Positions 23,886 through 32,348 of a DNA stretch of 64,000 nt are shown here, piece by piece. The notes under the pieces are model-generated. The model was not told the DNA's origin, searched no databases, and was given only the letters and a program-made list of their open reading frames with translations. Numbering within the stretch: position 1 is the first letter of the stretch; each line of letters opens with the position of its first letter. Source of the DNA: Acidobacteriota bacterium. Lineage in GTDB: Bacteria > Acidobacteriota > Vicinamibacteria > Vicinamibacterales > CAVVIG01. The stretch spans positions 5,232 to 69,231 of the forward strand of contig QHWB01000049.1 in assembly GCA_003222395.1 (NCBI GenBank), read 5' to 3'. Made by a program: the position numbers and the translations under genes.

Positions 23886-24425
23886 GTGACGTACGTCGCG
23901 TTGTTGAGAGCCATCAATCTCGCGGGTCGCAACCGGGTCGCGATGTCGGCGCTGCGCGAGTTCGCCGAGGCGCTCGATCTCGACGAGCCGCGGACGCTGC
24001 TGCAGAGCGGCAACCTCGTGTTCCGAAGCCGCGCGCGCGCCGGAGCGCTCGAACGGCAGCTCGAGGCCGAAGCGCAGCTGCATCTGGGTGTCGATGTCGA
24101 ATTCTTCGTTCGTTCGGCGAGCGAGTGGGAATCGATCGTCGCGCGCAATCCGTTCAGAAACGAAGCGAAGCGCGATCCAGGCCATCTGGTCGCGGTGTTC
24201 CTCAAGGACTCGCCCGATCGAACGCGTGCAGCGGCGCTGCACGCCGCCATCGTCGGACGCGAGACGGCGCGCGTCGACGGCCGCGAGGCGTATATCGTGT
24301 TCCCCGATGGGATCGGTCGCTCGCGCCTGACGAGCATGCTGATCGAAAAGGCGCTCGGCACCCGCGGCACCGCGCGCAACTGGAACACGGTTCTGAAGCT
24401 CGGCTCGCTGATGGCCGCGATATAA
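23886..24425 (+). CDS. DUF1697 domain protein
   Basis: A 179-residue cytosolic protein with GTG start directly after the esterase stop, an operon-like arrangement. DUF1697 hallmarks are the opening YVALLRAINLAGRNRVAMS, LLQSGNLVFRSRARAGALERQ (about residue 38), EWESIVARNPF (about 82) and the ending GRSRLTSMLIEKALG...TARNWNTVLKL. The family is widespread and has no assigned reaction. Confidence 0.92.
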   Translation: MTYVALLRAINLAGRNRVAMSALREFAEALDLDEPRTLLQSGNLVFRSRARAGALERQLEAEAQLHLGVDVEFFVRSASEWESIVARNPFRNEAKRDPGHLVAVFLKDSPDRTRAAALHAAIVGRETARVDGREAYIVFPDGIGRSRLTSMLIEKALGTRGTARNWNTVLKLGSLMAAI

Positions 24426-24449
24426 GATCGGATCACAAGGAGGCAGTTG

Positions 24450-25073
24450 ATGAAGCGTCATGTGTTTCGCGTCGTATTCGCACTACTTCTCGTCGCTCCG
24501 CTTGCCGCTCAGTCGCCGAAAGGCTGGAAAGTTCGCCCCGACAGCAGCGCCAGCGCATCGGATCCCGACGCTGCCGGCAACATCAAGTTCGTCACGATGG
24601 GCACCGGGTTTCACGCCACGAATCCGCGGGCGGCCGTCTACTGGAATCCGGCGAACACCGCGACGGGCAATTACACGCTGAAAGGAACGTTCACGCTGAT
24701 GAAGCCCAGCGGCCACACGAACTATTACGGCCTCGTCTTCGGCGGCAGCGATCTCGAGGGCCCGAAGCAGAGCTACTTGTATTTCCTCGTCGCGCAGGAC
24801 GGCACGTGGCTCGTCAAACGCCGCACCGGCGAGGAGACCGATGACGTCGCGCCGAAGACGGCCAACGCCGCCGTCAAGAAACCCGATGCGAGCGGAAAAT
24901 CGACCAACGCGCTCGAAGTGCGCGTCGGCGCCGACAAGGTCGACTTCGTCGTCAACGGCACAACGGTGCACTCCATGCCGAAGGCGCGCCTCAAGACCGA
25001 CGGCATCTACGGCATGCGGGTCAATCATCTGCTCGAGGTGCACATCGACGGGTTGGCGGCGACGAAGACGTAA
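24450..25073 (+). CDS. Exported concanavalin/LamG-like protein
   Basis: ATG 24450 follows AAGGAGG. The signal peptide (VFRVVFALLLVAPLAAQ) precedes a beta-sandwich domain with FVTMGTGFHATNPRAAVYW, NYTLKGTFTLMKPSGHTNYYG and SYLYFLVAQDGTWLVKRR, and an end that reads VRVGADKVDFVVNGTTVH. The last part resembles domains that bind sugars or laminin-G-like surfaces, as in DUF1080 proteins. No catalytic residues can be picked out. Function unknown. Confidence 0.75.
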   Translation: MKRHVFRVVFALLLVAPLAAQSPKGWKVRPDSSASASDPDAAGNIKFVTMGTGFHATNPRAAVYWNPANTATGNYTLKGTFTLMKPSGHTNYYGLVFGGSDLEGPKQSYLYFLVAQDGTWLVKRRTGEETDDVAPKTANAAVKKPDASGKSTNALEVRVGADKVDFVVNGTTVHSMPKARLKTDGIYGMRVNHLLEVHIDGLAATKT

Positions 25074-25112
25074 GCTATCCGATCCGCTGCGCCGTTCTGG
25101 AAGCGAAAACGA

Positions 25113-25946
25113 ATGATGCGTGCGGCCGTCGTACTCGCGGTCCTTGCCATCCCGTCGCCGGCGTCCGCCACCTGGTCGATCGTGGCTGTCGATCGCACGA
25201 CGTCCCGGATCGTCATCGCGTCGGCCACCTGCGTGGATCGAGACGACGACTTCCTGAAGGGCGTGCAGGCGGTGATCGTGCCCGGTAAAGGCGTCGCCGC
25301 ATGCCAGGCGGCGGTCGACAACACACATCAGAATCAGATGCTGGTGTTTCAGGAGCTGCAGAAGGGTACCGATCCGAAAGACATCATCAATCTGCTCAGC
25401 AAGGATCCGGCGTATCAGAGCCGGCAGTTCGGCATCGTCGATCTGCAGGGACGTCGCGCCGGCCACTCGGGTCTGACCAACGGTTACGTGTCGCAGGACG
25501 TGCAGGGACAGGTGCCCGGCACGGAGATCTTCTATTCGATCCAGGGCAACATCCTGAGGCCCGGGCGCGTCGTGCCGAACGCCGTGCAGGCCTTCGTTCA
25601 CGCGTCCGGCGCGATCACCGATCGCGTGATGGCCGCGATGGAAGCCGCGGACGGCTCGGGCGGCGACAGCCGGTGCAGCTGTCCGCCATGGCCCGAGGAC
25701 GGCGGCAAGCCGGCGATTCCGTGCGACGGCAAGACGGCGCACGTCGCATACATCCTGATGGCGGAGAAGAGCGACACGAACGGCGACTCGCACAACAACG
25801 GCAAGTACGCGATGTACATCAACGTCTCGCAGCCGGCGCCGGACCATCCAAAGGGGATCGTGGCCGGCGAGAACCTCAATCCGGTCAGGACGCTTCGCAT
25901 GCGGTACGATGCGTGGCGCAAATCGCAGCCGCCGTCCTTCAAGTGA
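25113..25946 (+). CDS. Exported DUF1028 protein (complete)
   Basis: A 277-residue DUF1028 member with a signal peptide ending in ASA. The expected order is seen: TWSIVAVDRTTSRIVIASATC, GVQAVIVPGKGVAACQAAVDN, FGIVDLQGRRAGHSGLTNGY and IFYSIQGNILRPGRVVPNAVQAF. Two cysteines (CSCPPWPEDGG) and CDGK occur in an insert near residue 190. The enzyme-like fold resembles Ntn hydrolases but the reaction is unknown. Its stop overlaps the ATG of the following PEBP gene (TGATG at 25944-25948), so the two are co-translated. Confidence 0.9.
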   Translation: MMRAAVVLAVLAIPSPASATWSIVAVDRTTSRIVIASATCVDRDDDFLKGVQAVIVPGKGVAACQAAVDNTHQNQMLVFQELQKGTDPKDIINLLSKDPAYQSRQFGIVDLQGRRAGHSGLTNGYVSQDVQGQVPGTEIFYSIQGNILRPGRVVPNAVQAFVHASGAITDRVMAAMEAADGSGGDSRCSCPPWPEDGGKPAIPCDGKTAHVAYILMAEKSDTNGDSHNNGKYAMYINVSQPAPDHPKGIVAGENLNPVRTLRMRYDAWRKSQPPSFK

Positions 25947-26560
25947 TGCTATCCGCCATCACACTCGCGTGTGTCGTGTACGGCGTCGTTGGCGCCGGCG
26001 CACAGCGTGGCGCCGTGCCCGCGCCTCAACCGCCGGGTCCAGGACGAGGCGGCGGGCGCGGCGCCGTTCAGGTGATGACGCTCGCGTCGAGCGCCTGGCG
26101 CGACGGCGGCGAGATTCCGATCAAGTACACGCAGGCCGGCGAAGAAGCGTCGCCGCCGCTGACGTGGAGCAACGTGCCCGACGGCGTCGCCAGCTTCGTG
26201 CTGATCGTGCACGACGTCGATGCGGCTGTCGGCAGCGGGACCGACGACATCCTGCACTGGCTGGTCTGGAATATTCCGGCGGCCGCGACGACTCTTGCCG
26301 AACGCGTGTCGAGCATGCCGCAGCTGTCGGATGGTACGCGGCAGATCAGCGCGACCGGCCCCAACTACCGCGGCCCCGGCGCTCCGGCTGCCGGTCCGCC
26401 GCACCACTACACGTTCGAGTTGTTCGCGCTCGACACCACCCTCGACGTGCCAGCCGTCGGCGCGCCGCCGGCGCAGACGCGCGCCGCAATCGTGGCCGCC
26501 ATGGCCGGCCACGTGCGCGGCAAGGGCGTTCTCGTCGGGCTGTTCCATCGGCAACCCTGA
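25946..26560 (+). CDS. Exported PEBP (Raf kinase inhibitor-like) protein, second copy
   Basis: A 204-residue protein starting at ATG 25946 inside the DUF1028 stop. It has a signal peptide (AITLACVVYGVVGAGAQ), a Gly/Pro-rich linker (PGPGRGGGRG) and a complete PEBP domain: GGEIPIKYTQAGEEASPPLTW, SFVLIVHDVDAAV, HWLVWNIP and YRGPGAPAAGPPHHYTFELFALD. It is close to the protein at 10260 in length and order, suggesting paralogy. Ligand unknown. The 170 bases downstream are featureless. Confidence 0.93.
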   Translation: MLSAITLACVVYGVVGAGAQRGAVPAPQPPGPGRGGGRGAVQVMTLASSAWRDGGEIPIKYTQAGEEASPPLTWSNVPDGVASFVLIVHDVDAAVGSGTDDILHWLVWNIPAAATTLAERVSSMPQLSDGTRQISATGPNYRGPGAPAAGPPHHYTFELFALDTTLDVPAVGAPPAQTRAAIVAAMAGHVRGKGVLVGLFHRQP

Positions 26561-26731
26561 GCGCGCCAGCCGATCGCGTCGCCTCGAGTCGAAGCCGGCG
26601 CGAAGGTGTTCCGCCCATTTCGTGCACGGACAGTCAGCATCGCGCTCGTGCCGGACGCGGTCGGCGATAACATGCGCATGCGCGCTCCCGCATGCGCGGC
26701 GCGCTGAACACGCTCACAAACGGAGGTCGTG

Positions 26732-27292
26732 ATGACGGGGCTGACGATGCTGTGGCTGCCCATTCTGGTGGCGGCGGTGCTTGTGTTCGTGGCGAGCTCG
26801 GTGATTCACATGGCGTCGCCGTGGCACAAGAGCGATTACCCGAAGATGCCGCGCGAAAACGAAGTGTTGGACGCGCTCCGTCCGTTCTCGATTCCGCCCG
26901 GCGATTATTTCGTGCCGCGCCCTTCGGGCAGAGAGGAGATGCGATCGCCCGAGTTCGCCGACCGCGTGGCGAAGGGACCGGTGGTCGTGATGACGGTCTT
27001 TCCGCAGGCGCAGATGTCGATGGGCAGAAACCTCGTCATGTGGTTCGCCTACAGCGTCGTCGTCGGCGTCTTCGCGGCATACGTGGCCGGACGCGCGCTG
27101 CCGCCGGGCGCGCAATACGTGCAGGTATTCCAATTCGCCGGTGTGACGGCGTTCATCGGCTACTCGCTCGCGCTCTGGCAGATGTCGATCTGGTACCGCC
27201 GGGCGTGGACCACGACCATCAAGGCGACTGTTGATGGACTGATCTACGCCTTGGTGACGGCTGGCGCGTTCGGTTGGCTCTGGCCGCGCTAA
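26732..27292 (+). CDS. Multi-pass membrane protein of unknown function
   Basis: ATG 26732 follows GGAGG. Four hydrophobic segments are seen (about residues 5-25, 96-118, 125-148, 165-185), with a soluble loop between the first two containing [24 protein letters not shown] and [12 protein letters not shown]. The HKSDY...EVLDAL block is conserved in a family of short bacterial membrane proteins that I know only as hypothetical. Its 3' end overlaps a DUF2834 fragment. Confidence 0.8.
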   Translation: MTGLTMLWLPILVAAVLVFVASSVIHMASPWHKSDYPKMPRENEVLDALRPFSIPPGDYFVPRPSGREEMRSPEFADRVAKGPVVVMTVFPQAQMSMGRNLVMWFAYSVVVGVFAAYVAGRALPPGAQYVQVFQFAGVTAFIGYSLALWQMSIWYRRAWTTTIKATVDGLIYALVTAGAFGWLWPR

Positions 27293-27486
27293 GGCGGCGC
27301 ATCAGCGCCTTCTTCGCGCTCGACGTCATCGTCTCGGCGGTCGTCTTGTGGACGTTCGTGTTCGTTGAAGGATCGCGGCGCGGCGTCAAACGACTCTGGA
27401 TGCCCATTGCTGCATCGCTCATCGTCGGCGTGTCGCTCGCGCTGCCGCTGTTCCTCTATTTGCGCGAGACGCGCGCCGAGAATTGA
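27274..27486 (+). pseudogene. DUF2834 membrane protein lacking its N-terminus
   Basis: The 70-residue reading frame starts with FFALDVIVSAVVLWTFVFVEG and ends with LIVGVSLALPLFLYLRETRAEN, the second half of the DUF2834 protein. Complete members have a further N-terminal helix and a PxxxF motif, absent here. The frame begins inside the preceding membrane gene, so an original start was probably lost by deletion. A TTG at 27274 might still allow translation of the shorter product. Confidence 0.6.
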
Positions 27487-27579
27487 TCGCGCGGTGCACC
27501 GTCCCGAAACATCGGAAAAAATCGAGAAGTTCGATTCGCGCGCAATCGCGATCGTTTTGCGTGGCACACGCCTTGCGAA

Positions 27580-27780
27580 ATGACCGGCATGGCCACATCA
27601 GCTCTCGCCGTCGTCTGCGCGTGGTGCAATCAGGTCGTCACGCCGGCGCCGGCGGGTGCGCCGGTGACTCATACGATCTGCCCGTCCTGCATGGAATGGG
27701 CGTTCGTCCACCGTGGGGCCGCAGCCCCGCCGGAAAAGAAGCGACACGCTCTGCCGGCGAGTTACTTCGGAATTAAATAG
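27580..27780 (+). CDS. 66-residue zinc-ribbon-like protein
   Basis: A small protein from ATG 27580 (or ATG 27589) with two CxxC knuckles: VVCAWCNQVV and TICPSCMEW. They are separated by about 20 residues, as in minimal zinc ribbons. The C-terminus is basic (PEKKRHALPASYFGIK). The likely role is nucleic-acid or protein binding; no partner is evident. It is alone between two damaged loci. Confidence 0.7.
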   Translation: MTGMATSALAVVCAWCNQVVTPAPAGAPVTHTICPSCMEWAFVHRGAAAPPEKKRHALPASYFGIK

Positions 27781-27887
27781 TCGTTGGTCGTTAGTTGGGT
27801 CTCCTGCCGCGCGACGCATGAACCGCGTCTGGCGGGCGTCGTGTTACCATCCCGCCCGCTCTGAAAGCTTCCACCCTCAGGACATCA

Positions 27888-27968
27888 GTGTACGCCGGCT
27901 GGCCCGATCGCTTGTACGTGATCGATCGGCGCGGCCGCATTGCCTACAAGAGCGCCGCAACTACTGAG
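27888..27968 (+). pseudogene. Fragment of an iodothyronine-deiodinase-like redox protein
   Basis: A 26-codon stretch encodes VYAGWPDRLYVIDRRGRIAYK, which matches the conserved C-terminal part of deiodinase-like thioredoxin-fold proteins (YaGwPeRLYvid..GrI.YK). The catalytic part that would precede it is absent, and the frame runs on into the antisense of the DUF3089 gene. I read it as a relic. Confidence 0.5.
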
Positions 27969-29142
27969 ATCTTTTCTTGGACGCGTACGCCTTCGACTCC
28001 TGCGCGACGATGTCGATCAGATTTCCCATCGCCAGGTTGACGTCGATCAGGTGCAGACCCCAGTTCGCCAGCACGTTCGGCGACGCGCCGATGTCACCGA
28101 CGATGTCGTCGACGCGCGGATCCGAGGGGTTGCCGTGCACCGTCACCTCGAGATAGCCCGACGCGTTCTCGTTCGACGTGCACTTCGCCGTCAGCAGTCC
28201 CGGCACGCTGACCCACGGCGTATCGATCGGCTGTTCCGGCGTCACCCATGGTCTGGGCGCGATCGTGTTCGTAATCGTCTTGCCCTTCGCGTCGAGGTAG
28301 GCGTGCAGCTCGCCGCTGCCGCCGCCGAGCGCGGCCGGGTTCGTGCACGCGGCTTCCAGGCTGGGGTCCGGCACCTTGCCGAAGAGCGTGTTCGCCGGCG
28401 GAGCGATGGTCGATCGGAACGACCCGTAGGTGATGACGCATCCGAGCTGCGTCGCCGACTTGCACACCGCGACGTGCTGGAACGATCCGCCGACGTCTTT
28501 GCCTTTCGGCACGGCGATCGTCGTGCCGAGCAGGATCGCCGACAGCATGCGCGACTGGATCGGCTTGCCGTCGATCTCTTCGCGGATCAAACGAGTCAGG
28601 ATGAACGATCCCTGCGAGTGGGCGACGAGGACGAAGCCGCGGCCGCTGTTGTCGTGCTGCAGATAGTAGTTCCACGCATCCTTCACGTCGTCGTACTGTG
28701 GACCCTTTTCGAGCATCTCGCCGCCGCCGCCGCCGGCGAGCAGCCGGCGCAGACCGGCGAGCGTGATCTGACGGTACATCGGCGCGTATGGCTTGCACTG
28801 CGACGCAAAGCGCGCGAACTGCTGCCGGATGACGTTCAGCTCCGCCGGATCCGCGGTCATGTCGCTGTTCGGCGTCTGATCGGTCGACACGGTCGGATAG
28901 ACGTAGAAACAATCGATCGGCGCGTTCGGATTCGCCTTCCACGTCTCGCGCGTCAGCTTGCCGTCGGCCGCGACGATCGTCGTCGTCTCGTCGATGTCGC
29001 AGGCATCGTGTCCGCCCGGGCGACACAGCCACGATTTCGCGTCAGCGTAGTTGTTCGGTTGAACCGGCTCCGTCTGAGCGAGCGCTACGGCGGCCGTCGA
29101 GAACGCTGCCGCACACACGACACCGACCAGAAATCGTTTCAC
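27961..29142 (-). CDS. Exported DUF3089 lipase/esterase-like protein
   Basis: On the minus strand GTG 29142 follows GGAGGGGC. The signal peptide (FLVGVVCAAAFSTAAVALAQ) leads into a DUF3089 domain: CFYVYPTVSTDQTPNSD (about residue 78), RFASQCKPYAPMYRQITLAGL (about 110), the nucleophile elbow VLVAHSQGSFILTRLI (about 175) and YGSFRSTIAPPANTLFG (about 240). The family is an alpha/beta hydrolase with likely secreted lipase or esterase activity. Cysteines in WLCRPGGHDACD could form a disulfide. Substrate unknown. Confidence 0.92.
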   Translation of the reverse strand: MKRFLVGVVCAAAFSTAAVALAQTEPVQPNNYADAKSWLCRPGGHDACDIDETTTIVAADGKLTRETWKANPNAPIDCFYVYPTVSTDQTPNSDMTADPAELNVIRQQFARFASQCKPYAPMYRQITLAGLRRLLAGGGGGEMLEKGPQYDDVKDAWNYYLQHDNSGRGFVLVAHSQGSFILTRLIREEIDGKPIQSRMLSAILLGTTIAVPKGKDVGGSFQHVAVCKSATQLGCVITYGSFRSTIAPPANTLFGKVPDPSLEAACTNPAALGGGSGELHAYLDAKGKTITNTIAPRPWVTPEQPIDTPWVSVPGLLTAKCTSNENASGYLEVTVHGNPSDPRVDDIVGDIGASPNVLANWGLHLIDVNLAMGNLIDIVAQESKAYASKKRSQ

Positions 29143-29186
29143 GAGCGCCCCTCCATCCGTTTTGAGAAAGTCGGACTTTATCACGA

Positions 29187-29684
29187 TCACTCAACGTGGG
29201 CATCGAAGGCGGCGGTCTCGACGCGGCCGGCGCGCTTCACCTGCACGAAGATCCGATAGTCGCCCGGCTCGGGAAATCCGTACGGAAACGTGACCGTCGG
29301 CGGAAGCGTAGCGTGCGTCTCGTGCCCGGCCTGCACCGGCGTGGTTGCGTGACCGATGTGAGTCGGAGCTGCCGCGAGCGCGAGCGACGCCATCGGCGCC
29401 GATCCCGCGGGATGCACGTGCGCGAAGACGCGGCGATCCCTGCGCACGAAAATCGCGTGGCCCGGCATGCCCATGTACAACTCGAGATCGGTCGCTGGCG
29501 CTCCCGACTCGTCGTCGGCGCGGAACGTGAACATCGTCAGTCGCTTCGTCGTCAGCGGCTGCGAGTCGCGGACCCACGCGATGTGACCATTCGACGTCGG
29601 TCCCATCCACTCGCCGTCGTCGCCGGACAACGGCGTGCCGTTGGTCGCCGGCACATCCAGCGATGCCGTCAGCGTTTCCGGCAC
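29187..29684 (-). pseudogene. Secreted-type beta domain fused out of frame to a membrane gene
   Basis: The minus-strand frame after about 29690 encodes TASLDVPATNGTPLSGDDGEW, FTFRADDESGAPATDLELYMG, HAIFVRRDRRVFAHVHPAGSA and a terminal YRIFVQVKRAGRVETAAFDAHV. This looks like a copper- or ligand-binding beta sandwich with HVHP. It has no signal peptide or convincing start (only GTG 29684) and begins right at the end of the membrane protein frame. I infer a deletion that joined two genes with a frameshift, or a frameshift in a single two-domain gene. Confidence 0.6.
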
Positions 29685-30172
29685 GCCGGTTTCATGAACG
29701 CGAGCAGCAGCATCACCGTCCCGAACTCGATGCCGAAGAATCCGGCGGCCAGCACCATGTGCGGCGGGCTGATGATCTTCACGTCGAGCCCGTACGCGTT
29801 GTGCCACCAGTCGTCGAACGGCGCCGACGCGAGCATCGCCACGCCGCCCCACGCGCAGATGAACGCGCCAAGCGGGCCGTAGAGTCCCCAGATGCGTACG
29901 CTGGCTGCGCGCATCGCCCCGCCGGGTCCGAACGTCGTGTTGAAGATCAGGTATGCGGACGCGATGCCGGCGAGGACGCCGCAGGCGTAGATCGCCATGT
30001 GCGGCGCGGTCCAGAACGTGTCGCGGCCGATCGAGCGGTGCCACGCGATGTCCCAGTAGTCGCCGACGTAGGCCGAGGTGATGGCGAGCGCCGCGCACCA
30101 TAAGTACCACGGGATGGCGCTGGCGCGGCGTTCGAGCGCGACGGTTGGTGCGGAAACGGCGAGCGTGCTCAC
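29669..30172 (-). CDS. Multi-pass membrane protein, probably truncated by frameshift
   Basis: A 167-residue membrane protein (minus strand, ATG 30172) with about four helices: IPWYLWCAALAITSAYVG, HMAIYACGVLAGIASAYLIF, GLYGPLGAFICAWGGVAML and PPHMVLAAGFFGIEFGTVML. Conserved-looking loops hold YWDIAWHRSIGRDTFW and FDDWWHNAYGLDVK. The chain ends abruptly after LLLAFM with KPACRKR in the region where the beta domain of the neighbouring frame begins. Family and function are not known to me. Confidence 0.65.
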   Translation of the reverse strand: MSTLAVSAPTVALERRASAIPWYLWCAALAITSAYVGDYWDIAWHRSIGRDTFWTAPHMAIYACGVLAGIASAYLIFNTTFGPGGAMRAASVRIWGLYGPLGAFICAWGGVAMLASAPFDDWWHNAYGLDVKIISPPHMVLAAGFFGIEFGTVMLLLAFMKPACRKR

Positions 30173-30247
30173 GCGCTACAGCGTAGCACCGGCGGACACT
30201 TTGAAGTGATTAGCGCGCTAAGCGTCCGGCAATGGCGCTGGCGCTCC

Positions 30248-30430
30248 TCACTGCGTCCGCATGATGCAGGTACGTGTCGATGGAGCCACGACGACTCGTG
30301 CTTCGATCGTGGTGAGGATGTCGATTCCGAGCACGTGGAGGCGCGCGTAATAGTCGATGACGATTCCCTTATCGAGCACGCGGTCCGTCACGTCGACAAC
30401 TGACAGCTCCGTGCGACGGTCAAGCGGCAT
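30248..30430 (-). CDS. Orphan GvpA/GvpJ-like gas vesicle protein
   Basis: Minus strand ATG 30430 follows GAGGAGGGCC. The 60-residue product contains [20 protein letters not shown] and [16 protein letters not shown]. This is the hallmark GvpA/J helix-strand-strand-helix core (LDRVLDKGxVxD...VGIELL.EARVVV). The C-terminal tail after EARVVVA is short and unlike the usual ETYLKYAEAI. No other gvp genes are in the window, so vesicle formation cannot be inferred. It may be a remnant or an adopted structural peptide. Confidence 0.72.
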   Translation of the reverse strand: MPLDRRTELSVVDVTDRVLDKGIVIDYYARLHVLGIDILTTIEARVVVAPSTRTCIMRTQ

Positions 30431-30672
30431 GGCCCTCCTCAAGGTTACCGCCGATTTGACTTCAAAGAAACGCCGATCAGCTTGAGTCCGGCCGTGGCGA
30501 TTCCGCGCTTCGCGTGGCGGACCAGATTGTCGTCCTCAACTGTTTCAGCACACGAGCCTCACCAGGCCTCATGAGCAAATTCGCGAACGGCCACTGCCCG
30601 GCGACGAACGCGCCGAAGAATGCCAGATCGGCGGCGGCAGCTCGGGAGGAGCGGCCGCCACGTGTGGGTCCG
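30431..30672. other. Intergenic region between the orphan Gvp gene and the basic-protein pair
   Basis: About 240 bases on the leftward side without a supported gene. It must hold the promoter of the Gvp-like gene. A minus-strand frame reads [20 protein letters not shown] for 37 codons but has no start, so it is not called. Confidence 0.4.
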
Positions 30673-30831
30673 CTAGCGCGCGCGACGCTGACGTGCGACC
30701 TTCGAACCCTGCCTGCCGAGCGCCGTGCGCGTCCGTTTCGGAAGATGCGCGATCGTCCGGCGTCGCTTCGCGGCGGCTCCCGCCTTCCTGATGTTCCGCC
30801 GTGCGGCTGTACGCTGACGAGCCGTCGTCAT
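30673..30831 (-). CDS. 52-residue strongly basic protein
   Basis: Minus strand ATG 30831 to TAG 30673. The product is almost entirely basic and alanine-rich: TARQRTAARRNIRKAGAAAK, RRRTIAHLPKRTRTALGRQG and KVARQRRAR. The TIAHLPKRTRTALG core recurs in small uncharacterised proteins of related bacteria; nucleic-acid binding is the natural guess. Its ATG overlaps the stop of the upstream small gene (ATGA at 30828-30831), so the two are co-translated. Confidence 0.7.
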   Translation of the reverse strand: MTTARQRTAARRNIRKAGAAAKRRRTIAHLPKRTRTALGRQGSKVARQRRAR

Positions 30832-31058
30832 CGCGCACCGCCTCTGCGTCCGCCCTTCCGCATCGGCTCGTGGTCTTCGCCTTTGCCGGATCCGCCGCCG
30901 CCGGGCTTCTCGCCGCCGCCGTGCACCTTATTTACAGTCGCCCACGCCCGGCGTTCAGCCTCGTCCTCCGGAACTCCGCGCTCTTCGTACCCTTCTTCGA
31001 TGTGCTCGGCCTGGCGCTTCTGCTTGTCCGTATATAGGCGCTTGTCTCCGCGTGGCAT
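30828..31058 (-). CDS. 76-residue hydrophilic protein, first gene of a coupled pair
   Basis: Minus strand ATG 31058 follows GGAGGATC. The product starts MPRGDKRLYTDKQKRQAEHI and continues with EEGYEERGVPEDEAERRAWATV, a helical segment found in many short plasmid or chromosomal proteins of unknown role. The tail is Gly/Lys-rich (GGGEKPGGGGSGKG). The 4-bp overlap with the basic protein gene suggests they act together, perhaps as nucleoid or stress proteins; this is inference. Confidence 0.72.
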   Translation of the reverse strand: MPRGDKRLYTDKQKRQAEHIEEGYEERGVPEDEAERRAWATVNKVHGGGEKPGGGGSGKGEDHEPMRKGGRRGGAR

Positions 31059-31359
31059 ATTGATCCTCCGTTCAAAACGCCGCAAACGGAATGCCACTGA
31101 TTCCGAAGTTCGGGCTGATGGGTGCGGATGGATTCGAACAACTGATGCGTTACCTCGAGTTCCGCAACGCGATCGAGAAGGAACTGCGGTGAAATCGTTT
31201 GACGCGCCGGCGCGATGGCCGCCGCGGGTTCGTCTGGACGCTCGACCGCGGATCTTCGGTGCGCGCGCTGCCGGCTCGCTGACGAACGCAGACCCCGAAT
31301 CTGGATCGTCAACGGGGCGGACTGGCCGGCGGCACCAGCGAGCGCGACGAGGTGCCCGA

Positions 31360-32196
31360 TCATTGCGGTACCACCGCAGGAATCACGGCGCTGCGGACGG
31401 GCGCTGTCAGAACTGCCCACTCGGCTTCGCCGTTCTCGGCGCACCGCACCTGCGCGATGCGGTCGACGTCCAGTGCAGCCGGCCGCGGCGGCGAAGGAGA
31501 CGTCAGCAGATTGGGTTCGGACGTGACGGCGAGCAACTCGGCGCCGACGACTTCGAACACGATCCATCCGAGCTTCCAGGCCGGTTGATCGGCGGTCTCG
31601 TCCGGCGACCACATGAAGAATTCGATGAAATGACGCGCGGCGCCGGGTGGCCGGCACGCAGCGAGTTCGAGGTGCCGTACGGGCAGGAACGTCCAGCCGA
31701 CGCCGCCGGCGAGGATCGTCGTGTGCTTTCGCGTGCCGTTGTAGGTCACGGTCACGCCGCCGGGGCTGACCACGACCGAATGATTGCGTTCGAGCGCGAT
31801 TGACGTCGACGGCAGGGAACGGTATTCGTCCGTGCTCATCGCGACGCAGAGCGGCGCGAGCGTCGGCGATGCGTTCTGCAGCGCGTGCGCCAGCGTGAGC
31901 GCCTGGTTCGTGAACGGATTCGGCGACCTCGCCGCGCGCAGGAACAGCGGGCAGGCCTGAATCGGATCCATGGCCACGCCCTGGCCGGAGCCGTACAACA
32001 TCGCCATGAAGAACTGCGCGATCGGATCGGGCTGCGGCGCTTCTTCGGCGAGCGGCTGCAGGATGCGCGCCGCCTCGTCGTAGTCGCCGCGAGCGATCGC
32101 GATGACGCCGTCGCGCGTCGTCTGTGCGCTCGCGTCGAGACATCCGAGCAGTACGAACGCAATCAGGAAGCAGCAGGTGCGAATGTGTGGTGACAC
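31360..32196 (-). CDS. Exported protein with an N-terminal Sel1/TPR-like part, unknown function
   Basis: Minus strand, GTG 32196 start with signal peptide (RTCCFLIAFVLLGCLDASAQ, a possible lipobox LLGC). Residues about 30-110 resemble one to two Sel1/TPR repeats: GDYDEAARILQPLAEEAPQPD, FFMAMLYGSGQGVAMDPI and LFLRAARSPNPFTNQA. The C-terminal half is a beta domain with VVVSPGGVTVTYNGTRKHT, HFIEFFMWSPDETADQPAW and LDVDRIAQVRCAENGEAEWAV. No family is recognised. A TMEM175 channel gene lies 152 bases to the right. Confidence 0.65.
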   Translation of the reverse strand: MSPHIRTCCFLIAFVLLGCLDASAQTTRDGVIAIARGDYDEAARILQPLAEEAPQPDPIAQFFMAMLYGSGQGVAMDPIQACPLFLRAARSPNPFTNQALTLAHALQNASPTLAPLCVAMSTDEYRSLPSTSIALERNHSVVVSPGGVTVTYNGTRKHTTILAGGVGWTFLPVRHLELAACRPPGAARHFIEFFMWSPDETADQPAWKLGWIVFEVVGAELLAVTSEPNLLTSPSPPRPAALDVDRIAQVRCAENGEAEWAVLTAPVRSAVIPAVVPQ

Positions 32197-32348
32197 TGGG
32201 ATTGGTGTCAGAACGTGCAATTCGTGCGCCGCGTCACACACGCGCAATGACGCGCAATCCGTGCAGCTCGCCGCGCCGGCGTCGAACGATATGAGACAGC
32301 GATTACAAACCCGAAACAGCGAGAGAATGGGTTTCGTGCTTTTTGCGA

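Noticed and set aside
22275-24461. 728-residue minus-strand ORF opposite the esterase and DUF1697 genes
   Set aside because: Arginine-rich, without domain motifs, antisense to two well-supported genes; a GC-bias artefact.
31091-31192. Plus-strand 33-aa ORF reading MPLIPKFGLMGADGFEQ...
   Set aside because: No ribosome site, no family, and the reading frame is probably the remnant of a longer protein; too weak to call.
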